Assembly: GCF_000423265.1 (NCBI RefSeq) | Contig: NZ_AUHQ01000021.1 | Span: 1-41,476, forward strand | DNA: 41,476 nucleotides | Reading direction: 5' to 3' | DNA from: Ligilactobacillus saerimneri DSM 16049 | GTDB lineage: Bacteria; Bacillota; Bacilli; Lactobacillales; Lactobacillaceae | Shown: positions 17,566 to 24,710 of the stretch, one piece after another | How the letters are laid out: every line of letters begins with the position of its first letter | How positions within the stretch are numbered: position 1 is the stretch's first letter | The notes under the pieces: generated by a model | Told to the model about the DNA's origin: nothing | Seen by the model: only the letters and a program-made list of their open reading frames with translations | The model's database searches: none | Position numbers and translations under genes: made by a program

Positions 17566-18411
17566 TTATGCTAAACTTTGTAGAGCTGCAATAATAGCTC
17601 CCAACTTTATTCCATAACGCCGCTCGTCATTAGCCTTCATAGTCGCAACCAGACCTTCATGTAGTAAGTCTGTTGCTTGGCGAACTGCCGTATTCAAATC
17701 CCGTTGTTGGCACAACAAGATCGTTAACAACGCAGTGAAGGTATCGCCACTCCCATAAAAATGTCCTGGAAGCCGAGGCAAAGTCACCTGTTGCAGTCGT
17801 CCCTCAAGTGGGTCAAGCCATGCCACCCCTACCTGGTCGCCAAACTCAAGCCCCGTCAGGACCGTTTGTCCTCCGGGAGCCAACAATTGGTTAAACTTAA
17901 CCAATAAAGCTCGCACTGCTTGCGGATTCGGCGTGAACAAGGGTGTGTTTGTCAAAAGACATGCTTCCGTTAGGTTTGGAGTTGCAAGGGTGGCCCGACG
18001 TAAAAGGCGTCGCAAGCCTTCCATATGGGCTAGTCCTTGTAATGGGTATGGCTCCCCATTATCGGCAAAGGCCGGATCAACGAGGACCAAATCCATTGCG
18101 GCTGCTTGCTGGTCCAGATAATCTGCAAGCTGGTCTCCCACTGCTTCGTTATCATAGTAGCCCACAACCACAGCGGTAAATCTGATCTGCTCCTTAACCC
18201 AATGCTGCAGGGTCTGCTGGGTCCATAAAGTAGTGTCTAGGACTGCTGGTGACCCAAAACCTTCACTTTGCGTCGATAAAATTGTAGTCGGCAGGACACC
18301 AATACTAAAATCACACGCCTGAAACAGCGTCAGTGCAGTCTGCATTGATAGACTGCCCATGGCAGAGAGATCTTGTGCGATCAGGATACGTGGGGGTACT
18401 GATTGTCCCAT
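17566..18411 (-). CDS. pdxK: Pyridoxal/pyridoxine kinase, ribokinase superfamily
   Basis: 281 residues. The N-terminus RILIAQDLSAMGSLSMQTAL matches PdxK/PdxY-type kinases; TPNLTEACLL is the substrate-side motif; GHFYGSGDTFTALL carries the GxGD catalytic Asp near residue 230. It phosphorylates B6 vitamers to trap them in the cell. It is co-transcribed with the S component downstream. ATG 18411 has GGAAG about 10 nt upstream, but a 16-codon frame with a better Shine-Dalgarno (AAAGGAG) starts at 18431 and overlaps it out of frame. Confidence 0.85.
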   Translation of the reverse strand: MGQSVPPRILIAQDLSAMGSLSMQTALTLFQACDFSIGVLPTTILSTQSEGFGSPAVLDTTLWTQQTLQHWVKEQIRFTAVVVGYYDNEAVGDQLADYLDQQAAAMDLVLVDPAFADNGEPYPLQGLAHMEGLRRLLRRATLATPNLTEACLLTNTPLFTPNPQAVRALLVKFNQLLAPGGQTVLTGLEFGDQVGVAWLDPLEGRLQQVTLPRLPGHFYGSGDTFTALLTILLCQQRDLNTAVRQATDLLHEGLVATMKANDERRYGIKLGAIIAALQSLA

Positions 18412-18431
18412 AAATGACTACTTCCTTTCAT
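18381..18431 (-). CDS. Possible upstream ORF overlapping pdxK
   Basis: ATG 18431 with AAAGGAG spaced 9 nt upstream opens a 16-codon frame (MKGSSHLWDNQYPHVS) that overlaps the pdxK start by 31 bp in another frame. It may tune pdxK translation or be chance; there is no evidence that the peptide matters. Confidence 0.3.
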   Translation of the reverse strand: MKGSSHLWDNQYPHVS

Positions 18432-18500
18432 GCAACGTTACTCCTTTATCATACCTTATTTACTGGTACTTAGCATTCTAAATTCAAATTTTTCTTTAAA

Positions 18501-18524
18501 ATTGAAGACGCTTTCCGTTATACT
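18501..18524 (+). promoter_or_regulatory. Candidate efp promoter
   Basis: -10 TATACT (18519-18524) with a weak TTTAAA near 18495-18500 as -35 (18-bp spacing). Transcription would start near 18531, putting the 19-codon leader frame about 30 nt into the mRNA. Confidence 0.5.
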
Positions 18525-18560
18525 TAAAGATGAATTATTTTAAGTAGAGTGAGATATACT

Positions 18561-18620
18561 ATGACACTAAAAGGATTTGCACTGGCCCAAGCTCCACCAC
18601 CCATGAAAAAATTACCCTAA
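18561..18620 (+). CDS. Polyproline leader peptide upstream of efp (candidate)
   Basis: A 19-codon frame, MTLKGFALAQAPPPMKKLP, ends 35 nt before the efp start codon. Codons 12-14 (CCA CCA CCC) encode Pro-Pro-Pro, the motif at which ribosomes stall without EF-P. The leader's GCTCC (18591-18595, codons 11-12) is complementary to GGAGC (18644-18648) inside the efp Shine-Dalgarno. AAAAATTA (18607-18614) can pair with TAATTTTT (18626-18633) between them. A ribosome stalled at PPP would cover GCTCC and leave the efp ribosome-binding site free. Its own ribosome-binding site (GAGTGAG) is weak. Expression and function are inferred, not shown. Confidence 0.6.
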   Translation: MTLKGFALAQAPPPMKKLP

Positions 18621-18655
18621 CCTGCTAATTTTTACTAAACTAAGGAGCGATTTTT

Positions 18656-19216
18656 ATGGCAGTAGAAGCAATTAATCTTAAAAAAGGTATGATTTTTGAA
18701 CAAGGTGGTAAATTGATCAAGGTTTTGGAGTCAAATCACCATAAACCTGGCAAGGGTAACACCGTCATGCAAATGAAACTGACCGATGTGCGGACTGGTG
18801 CAATCGTGCAAACAACGATGCGTCCCTCCGAAAAAGTTGATTTGGTAATGGTCGATAAAAAAACTGCCCAATACCTCTACGGTGAAGGTGAGCTGGAAAT
18901 TTTCATGGATATGGAAACTTACGAACAATATGAGTTAACCAAAGAACAGCTTAGCAACGAAGAGCCATATTTAATGCCGAATATGGAAGTCCAACTCGAC
19001 TTTGCCAATGGCGAACTGATTGGAATCGAACTACCCACAACTGTTACCATGAAAGTAACTGAGACTGCACCCAATATTAAGGGGGCGACTGCTGCTAGCG
19101 GTGGCAAACCTGCAACTATGGAGACCGGCCTGGTGGTAACTGTTCCTGATTTTATTGCAACCGGTGATGTCCTAGTGATCAACACCGTTACTGGGGAATA
19201 CAAGTCCCGCGCATAA
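18656..19216 (+). CDS. efp: Translation elongation factor P
   Basis: 186 residues, full length, with the KOW-like N-terminal domain and two OB-fold domains. The loop HHKPGKGNT carries the tip lysine (Lys33) that reaches the peptidyl-transferase centre and is modified in many bacteria. EF-P enters the E site of ribosomes stalled on consecutive prolines and restores peptide-bond formation. TAAGGAGCG lies 7 nt before ATG. The gene is monocistronic apart from the polyproline leader upstream, which suggests feedback control by EF-P activity itself. Confidence 0.97.
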   Translation: MAVEAINLKKGMIFEQGGKLIKVLESNHHKPGKGNTVMQMKLTDVRTGAIVQTTMRPSEKVDLVMVDKKTAQYLYGEGELEIFMDMETYEQYELTKEQLSNEEPYLMPNMEVQLDFANGELIGIELPTTVTMKVTETAPNIKGATAASGGKPATMETGLVVTVPDFIATGDVLVINTVTGEYKSRA

Positions 19217-19230
19217 TATTTAACATCAAT

Positions 19231-19297
19231 AAAAAACCACGCCTCTGATATGGTAGACCGCTACTACGCGTTCCTACACTCAGAGGCGTGGTTTTTT
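19231..19297. terminator. Bidirectional terminator after efp
   Basis: AAAAAACCACGCCTCTGA pairs with TCAGAGGCGTGGTTTTTT; it serves efp on the plus strand and the EamA gene on the minus strand. Confidence 0.93.
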
Positions 19298-19311
19298 CTT
19301 TGCTTATTAAA

Positions 19312-20241
19312 TTATTCAAACTGTTGTGTATCTTGTTCAACTTGGCGCCGGCCACGTTGTAACACATAGATCCCTACGATAACCAAGATCGACCCGATGA
19401 TTTCAGCCCAGGTTAAATGTAAACTAAAGAAGATTACACTCAAGACTAAGGTTGCTAATGGCTGAACTGCATCCATAATGCTAACCACATCTGCTGGCGC
19501 AAAGTGCAAGCTATATAGCAATGTCCCGAACGGTAAAATTGTCCCTAACAGGATTACCGCACCAATTGCTAAAACCAACTTCATGTTCAGTGCCGGAGCT
19601 CCCACCCATAATGGGCGTTGAATATTGAAGAAAACACCAGCAATCAAAGTCCCCCAACCAAGCACCACAAATGGTGGATGTTCTGCCACTACCGGGCGCG
19701 GTAGGACCACATAAAAAGCCGCTGTAATCCCAGATCCCAGTCCCCAAAGGAAAGCTGACATCGGAATCGAAAGCTGGGAGATATCTCCCCGCGTAATTGA
19801 CAGGAAAATCCCGACTAAGGCAATAACGAAAGCAATAAGATCAGAGCGTAATGGCCACTGGCGTTCTAAAACGACTGTCCCTAAAACAATAAATAGTGGG
19901 CTTAGATACTGGAGGATAGTTGCCATCGCCGAATTCCCTAACTGTACAGAATGATAGAAAGTCAGTAGATTCAAAGCCAACCCCAAGATCCCATATGCAA
20001 ATAAGTAGAATGCTTGACGGCGGTCTTTAAAAACTGTAAAGATCTTCGTTCCATAAACAAAGAAAGATATGGTCAGAATAATCACTCCAGAAATCAATGT
20101 CCGAACAGATAGGAACCACGCTGCCGGAATATGTGCGGTCTGCGAAATGAATTGTAAAATCGTCCCTGAGATCCCCCACATCACTGAAGCCAAGGCAGCC
20201 AGGATGATCCCCTTAACAACATGTTGTGATTGCTTTTGCAT
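19312..20241 (-). CDS. EamA/DMT-superfamily transporter (second copy)
   Basis: 309 residues, ten hydrophobic helices, two EamA repeats, N-terminal ASVMWGISGTILQF and a basic C-terminal tail. It is clearly related to the exporter at 3974, with shared positions such as MWGISG, LPFG/LPFQ and MDAxxPLA. Substrate unknown; family members export amino acids or drugs. GAGGAGAA precedes ATG 20241, and a TATAAT is visible at about 20279 on the minus strand. Monocistronic. Confidence 0.88.
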   Translation of the reverse strand: MQKQSQHVVKGIILAALASVMWGISGTILQFISQTAHIPAAWFLSVRTLISGVIILTISFFVYGTKIFTVFKDRRQAFYLFAYGILGLALNLLTFYHSVQLGNSAMATILQYLSPLFIVLGTVVLERQWPLRSDLIAFVIALVGIFLSITRGDISQLSIPMSAFLWGLGSGITAAFYVVLPRPVVAEHPPFVVLGWGTLIAGVFFNIQRPLWVGAPALNMKLVLAIGAVILLGTILPFGTLLYSLHFAPADVVSIMDAVQPLATLVLSVIFFSLHLTWAEIIGSILVIVGIYVLQRGRRQVEQDTQQFE

Positions 20242-20335
20242 TATTTCTTCTCCTCAATCTATGAAATACTATTCCCCATTATAAGGGAAAAAGCATTTAA
20301 ACAATAATTAAAATCCTGGTGTTTAAATTAAACTT

Positions 20336-21670
20336 TCATGAGGAAGGATGGTCATGCTGAGCGTGCCACCGCTGGATCTCTTCAAGGCGTGCCTTAAACC
20401 GCCCTTCATGCCCCTCTGTCGTCGGGTAATAGTAGCGGTGCCCCTGCAGGTTGTCCGGCATTGTCTTCATAGTAGTCAATTTGGCTGCCGTAGCGTGTGC
20501 ATATTGATAACCTTGGCCATACTCCAGTTCCTGCATCAACTTTGTCGGAGCGTTCCGAATCTGCAGCGGAACTGGCTCATTAATAGTTGCTTGGACATCA
20601 TGACGCACTCGCTGCCGTGCTGCATAGACGGCGTTGGATTTAGGGGCTAAAGCCAAGTAAATCACTGCTTCTGTCAAATGAACATCACATTCCGGTATCC
20701 CAATAAACTGACAAGCCTGGAAAACATCTACTGCTACCCGCAGGGCATTGGTATCCGCCAAACCAACGTCCTCACTCGCAAAGCGGACTAAACGGCGAGC
20801 AATGTACAATGGATCTTCGCCCCCGGCCAACATCCGGGATAACCAATAAATGGCCGCATCCACATCACTATTACGTAAGGCTTTGTGGAGGGCAGAGATG
20901 ATATTATAGTGTTCTTCGCCATTTTTATCATAAAGAACCATTTTCTGCCCCGTTAACTGCTGTAATTGGGTTGGAGTAACTATTACCTTATTCGCCGTTC
21001 GGTGATCACTGTTGAGCACTGCCATTTCCAAAATATTGAGTGCAGTCCGCGCATCCCCGTTTGCAAACGTTGCGAGCATCACTTGAGCTTCGTGACCTAA
21101 CTCAACTGTCACTCCAGGGAACGCCCGCTCATCCTGCACTACGCGCTGTAATAATGTTATGATGTCATCCGTTGTTAATGGTTTTAGGACAAAGACTTTA
21201 CACCGCGATAAAAGTGCGGAGTTTAGTTCAAATGACGGATTCTCTGTTGTGGCAGCAATCAGTGTGATACTTCCCCGTTCGACATAAGGGAGAAAAGCAT
21301 CCTGTTGTGCCTTATTGAAACGATGAATTTCATCAATAAATACAATGGTTTGTTGACCATAATCACTATTGGCTTCGGCTCTTTTCATTACTTCCCGAAT
21401 CGTTTTGATACTACTATCAACTGCACTAAAACTGATAAACTCTGCTTTAGTTTGGGCTGCAATAATGCGTGCAAGAGTTGTCTTCCCCACCCCTGGTGGT
21501 CCCCACAGGATCAACGAGGATACTTGGTCATGGGTGATAAGTTCACGCAAAATGCGCCCAGGGCCAAGTAGGTGTCTCTGTCCAATCACTTCAGCTAGGG
21601 TCCGGGGTCGAACCCGACTAGCCAATGGTTCTTGGCGATTATTGGCAGCAAATAATGATTCTTGATGCAT
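20336..21670 (-). CDS. rarA: Replication-associated recombination protein A (RarA/MgsA)
   Basis: 444 residues from ATG 21670 (GAGGGAGA upstream). Clamp-loader-like AAA+ ATPase: N-terminal PLASRVRPRTLAEVIGQRHLLGPG, Walker A GPPGVGKTT, Walker B IVFIDEIHRF, sensor TTENPSFELNSALLSRCKV, then the RarA tetramerisation domain with AGGEDPLYIARRLVRFASEDVG. It acts at stalled replication forks with SSB. An in-frame ATG at 21727 would add 19 residues, but it lies upstream of a start-stop element and has no ribosome-binding site of its own. Confidence 0.93.
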   Translation of the reverse strand: MHQESLFAANNRQEPLASRVRPRTLAEVIGQRHLLGPGRILRELITHDQVSSLILWGPPGVGKTTLARIIAAQTKAEFISFSAVDSSIKTIREVMKRAEANSDYGQQTIVFIDEIHRFNKAQQDAFLPYVERGSITLIAATTENPSFELNSALLSRCKVFVLKPLTTDDIITLLQRVVQDERAFPGVTVELGHEAQVMLATFANGDARTALNILEMAVLNSDHRTANKVIVTPTQLQQLTGQKMVLYDKNGEEHYNIISALHKALRNSDVDAAIYWLSRMLAGGEDPLYIARRLVRFASEDVGLADTNALRVAVDVFQACQFIGIPECDVHLTEAVIYLALAPKSNAVYAARQRVRHDVQATINEPVPLQIRNAPTKLMQELEYGQGYQYAHATAAKLTTMKTMPDNLQGHRYYYPTTEGHEGRFKARLEEIQRWHAQHDHPSS

Positions 21671-21702
21671 TGTATCTCCCTCTAACCGAACGTTTGTTTT
21701 AT

Positions 21703-21721
21703 CTACATTATAAACCTCCCC
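21703..21721 (-). promoter_or_regulatory. Start-stop element (strong SD + ATG TAG) in the rarA leader
   Basis: On the minus strand GGGGAGG (21715-21721), a 6-nt spacer and ATG (21706-21708) are followed immediately by TAG (21703-21705). This is the best ribosome-binding site in the leader, yet it encodes only Met-stop, out of frame with rarA, 33 nt upstream of the rarA start. Confidence 0.5.
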
Positions 21722-21730
21722 GGACATTTT

Positions 21731-21758
21731 TTGAACACCAGCTAAAATATGCTATCCT
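21731..21758 (+). promoter_or_regulatory. Promoter of the 5-FCL / pseudouridine synthase operon
   Basis: -35 TTGAAC (21731-21736), 16-bp spacer, -10 TATCCT (21753-21758); the gene starts 31 bp downstream. Confidence 0.6.
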
Positions 21759-21789
21759 GTTAAGTGGAATTTAACAAGGATGTGACCAC

Positions 21790-22359
21790 ATGATAAATAA
21801 AAAAACCTGGCGCCAGGCCCAAATTCAGCGCCTCCATACCCACCAGGAAGAAATTGACCAGGCGGCCGCCCCGTTAATTACACAACTGATAACCAGTCCG
21901 TTTTGGGCACAGGCCCAAACCATTGCTACTACTGTTAGTGGTTTTGGTGAAGTCCCCACGGAACGATTGATTAATTTAGCACGCACAAGTGGTAAAACAG
22001 TTGTTATCCCTAGGACCATGCCCCAACGACAAATGGTTTTCTTACCTGATCCTGGTCCCGAACACCGCATTATCAGCGAATTTGGAATTCCCGAACCAGC
22101 TTTTGACCCAGCAGCAGTAGTAGACAAGGCTAACATCGACCTAATCATTGTTCCGGGGATCGCTTTTTCTCAAGACCACGGTTGGCGTCTGGGTTTTGGT
22201 GGTGGCTACTATGACCGCTATCTGAGCGATTATTCGGGAACAACTTGTGCATTGGTTCCTGACGCAATGCTCTTTGCCTCTCCAGAATGGACAGTTGAAG
22301 CTTTTGATATCCCCATCGACCACCTCATAACAACCAAAGGATTGATGTCTTTTGAATAA
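21790..22359 (+). CDS. 5-formyltetrahydrofolate cyclo-ligase
   Basis: 189 residues, normal length. It converts 5-formyl-THF to 5,10-methenyl-THF with ATP. The signature LGFGGGYYDRYL is present near residue 140 together with the N-terminal basic helix that starts RQAQIQRL. RBS AAGGATGTG. The stop overlaps the TTG start of the next gene by 8 bp, so the two are translationally coupled. Confidence 0.93.
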   Translation: MINKKTWRQAQIQRLHTHQEEIDQAAAPLITQLITSPFWAQAQTIATTVSGFGEVPTERLINLARTSGKTVVIPRTMPQRQMVFLPDPGPEHRIISEFGIPEPAFDPAAVVDKANIDLIIVPGIAFSQDHGWRLGFGGGYYDRYLSDYSGTTCALVPDAMLFASPEWTVEAFDIPIDHLITTKGLMSFE

Positions 22360-23260
22360 AGAATGGCAGATCACAGAAACACTCGCCCCAACTCAGACCC
22401 CTTGCTCTGTACGCACTTTATTGGAAAAACAATGGTTACTTCCCCGACGATTCACACATTTTTTAAGAATTAATAAGAATGTCATTATTAACGGGCACTA
22501 CCGTAATATGAACGACTTGGTATCGCCACATGACCAAGTCACATTAACCTTCACTGGGGCCGAATTTCGTACAGCTGTATCCAGTTATCGTCCCAGTCCG
22601 CAAGCTCATATCGATGTTCTTTACGAAAATCGTGACTTGCTAGTCATCAATAAACCAGCAGGGAAAAAGTCACACCCTAATTATTCTGGCGAAATGGGAA
22701 CGGTCCTTAATGACGTTGCTACATATCTCCAGCCACAAGGTCTAGCCCCATATATTGTGCACCGATTAGACCAACAAACTAGCGGGGCCTTAATTGTAGC
22801 CAAAAATCCAATTGTCGTTCCGATTCTTGACCGCCTGATCAGCATGGGGGCGATTCACCGCGAGTATTTGGCCCTGGCGACAGGGCAGATCACACCCGCT
22901 ACCGGAAAATGGACTTGGTCGATCGGCCGAGACCCGGATGACCGACGCAAGCGCGCAGCTGCTGGTCCCAAGGCGCAACATGCCCAGACCAATTACCAAG
23001 TATTGGGGACGACTGCTACTACTTCTCTTGTCAAATTAACTTTGGCAACCGGACGGACCCACCAAATCCGGGTTCATTTAGCACACAGTGGTCACCCCAT
23101 TGTTAACGATCCCCTGTACAACCCTCTGCCTGCCACAGGCCCCATGTTCCTGCATGGGAAATGGTTACGGTTAAGCCTGCCTTTTTCCGGAGAGAAATTA
23201 ACTTTAACTGCTCCTGAACCAGCTTTTTTCTCTGCGCATATCCATGACATCATCTCATAA
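22352..23260 (+). CDS. RluA-family pseudouridine synthase
   Basis: 302 residues. An S4-like N-terminal region (LLEKQWLLPRRFTHFLR ... NGHYRNMNDLVSPHDQVTL) precedes the catalytic domain with the invariant Asp in IVHRLDQQTSGALIV (about residue 133) and the C-terminal TLATGRTHQIRVHLAH. It isomerises uridines in rRNA or tRNA; the exact site is not readable from sequence. The start is a TTG overlapping the preceding stop, with AAAGGA upstream; no better in-frame ATG exists. Confidence 0.9.
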   Translation: MNKEWQITETLAPTQTPCSVRTLLEKQWLLPRRFTHFLRINKNVIINGHYRNMNDLVSPHDQVTLTFTGAEFRTAVSSYRPSPQAHIDVLYENRDLLVINKPAGKKSHPNYSGEMGTVLNDVATYLQPQGLAPYIVHRLDQQTSGALIVAKNPIVVPILDRLISMGAIHREYLALATGQITPATGKWTWSIGRDPDDRRKRAAAGPKAQHAQTNYQVLGTTATTSLVKLTLATGRTHQIRVHLAHSGHPIVNDPLYNPLPATGPMFLHGKWLRLSLPFSGEKLTLTAPEPAFFSAHIHDIIS

Positions 23261-23261
23261 T

Positions 23262-23341
23262 AAAAAATGGAGAATGACCTGTTTCTTGAAAGCAATAGTC
23301 TGTCTACTGCCCATCAAGAAACGATACATTCTCCATTTTTT
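23262..23341. terminator. Bidirectional terminator
   Basis: AAAAAATGGAGAATG pairs with CATTCTCCATTTTTT, with an inner TTTCTTGA / TCAAGAAA helix. It lies between the convergent rlu-type and gre-type genes. Confidence 0.9.
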
Positions 23342-23349
23342 AGTAATAA

Positions 23350-23834
23350 CTAAACTGTAATTTTTATAATTGTTACCTGGTAGGTCGTTGCTGGGGCTTC
23401 AACCGTTACCGTCGTTCCTACCTTTTTTCCATTAAGGCCGCACCAAGGGGCGAAGCAAATGATATCAGTTGGGCATCAACATCAACTTCTTGCTTACCTA
23501 CGATTCGAAAGGTTTCTTCTGCCCCGTCATCAAAGCGCAAAGTGACATAGGTTCCCAATTCAACCTTTCCATTATCTTGCGGTGTGATTACGTCGGCATA
23601 CCGCAGTTGCTTATGTAAAAACCGTAACCGACTTTCCAAGTGGCGCAGATCACGCTTAGCGGCCGAATAATCCGCATTTTCTGAGAGGTCCCCTAATGCG
23701 CGTGCTTTTTGCAATGCCTTGATCTTAGCCGGTCGATCAGCATCTAGCTGAGCTATTTCTGCGGTAATTTTTTGATATCCACTCGGAGTCATCTTCTGCA
23801 GATAAAAATCTTGACGGTCTTTATTCATGATCAT
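23350..23834 (-). CDS. GreA/GreB-family transcript cleavage factor with a frameshift near its 3' end
   Basis: The open frame (23418-23834, 138 residues) has the N-terminal coiled coil with acidic tip GDLSENADY and most of the C-terminal FKBP-like domain, but stops at ALMEKR-TAG. Reading one base back at the A6 run (23422-23427) continues in frame as KKVGTTVTVEAPATTYQVTIIKITV to a stop at 23350, which restores the normal GreA C-terminus. Gre factors rescue backtracked RNA polymerase by RNA cleavage. Whether this is a disabling mutation, a base-calling error in the homopolymer or a -1 frameshift is open. AAAGGGG precedes ATG 23834 and ATG 23828; either may start. Confidence 0.8.
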
Positions 23835-23917
23835 AAAACCCCTTTGCTTAACTTCACAACTTATCTTACCCCAAATTAACCCTCCTAGGCTACAATAGTT
23901 ATCAGGAGGCGACCGTT

Positions 23918-24670
23918 ATGCAAATTATTATTTCACCCGCACGGAAGATGCGTGTTGATACTGATTCATTACCTTACCGCACCTTACCCCAGTTCATTGA
24001 CCAAGCAGCAGTCATCCTTGACTACCTCAAAGCGCGTTCCCCAGCCGAGCTTCATGAACTTTGGCAATGTAGTGAACGTCTAGTGATGGCTAACTACCAC
24101 CGGATTCACCAGGTTGATCTTCACCACAATCTCACTCCTGCCTTGTTAGCCTTTGTTGGACTCCAATATCAAGCCATGGGGGCGGATGTTTTTTCAGATG
24201 CCGAATGGGAATACGTCCACCGTCATCTCCGGATTCTCTCTGGTTTTTACGGTATTCTTCGTCCCGGGGACGGAATCGTTCCCTACCGTTTAGGAATGAA
24301 TGAGCCAGCCCAGGTAGCGGGAACATCTAACCTCTATCATTACTGGGGTGATCGGTTAGCCCAGACTTTATTTGCCGAGGACAATCTCGTTCTCAACCTG
24401 GCTTCCAAAGAATACGCCCAAGCTATTATTCCTTATCTTACTCCCACCCAACAGTTTGTCACCTGTATCTTTGGTGAACTTCACAATGGTAAGGTTAAGC
24501 AAAAAGCAACCCGAGCTAAACAGGCCCGGGGCAATATGGTGGCCTATTTGGCAGCCCATAATATTAATGATTTAGCGGGCGTTAAACGATTCAACATCAA
24601 CTACCACTATGACCCTGAGCGCTCAACTCCCCAGCAGTTAGTTTTCCTCGCCAATGAAAATAACCACTAG
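23918..24670 (+). CDS. yaaA: Peroxide stress protein YaaA (UPF0246)
   Basis: 250 residues. The start MQIIISPARKMR and the central HLRILSGFYGILRPGDGIVPYRLGM are typical of YaaA, which binds DNA and lowers free iron and oxidative damage in E. coli. The usual C-terminal FKGYxY-type end is replaced here by FNINYHYDPERSTPQQLVFL. AGGAGGCG sets the ATG. Single gene followed by a bidirectional terminator. Confidence 0.9.
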   Translation: MQIIISPARKMRVDTDSLPYRTLPQFIDQAAVILDYLKARSPAELHELWQCSERLVMANYHRIHQVDLHHNLTPALLAFVGLQYQAMGADVFSDAEWEYVHRHLRILSGFYGILRPGDGIVPYRLGMNEPAQVAGTSNLYHYWGDRLAQTLFAEDNLVLNLASKEYAQAIIPYLTPTQQFVTCIFGELHNGKVKQKATRAKQARGNMVAYLAAHNINDLAGVKRFNINYHYDPERSTPQQLVFLANENNH

Positions 24671-24710
24671 TTGCCGTATTTTATACCGCTACACTAGTGG
24701 TTAATTTTTT
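24661..24710. terminator. Bidirectional terminator yaaA / copA
   Basis: TAACCACTAG (24661-24670, including the yaaA stop) pairs with CTAGTGGTTA, followed by ATTTTTT. Confidence 0.88.

Noticed and set aside
21690-21705. LexA box in the rarA promoter (CGAACGTTTG)
   Set aside because: The half sites abut, without the 4-bp spacer needed for a Firmicute LexA box.
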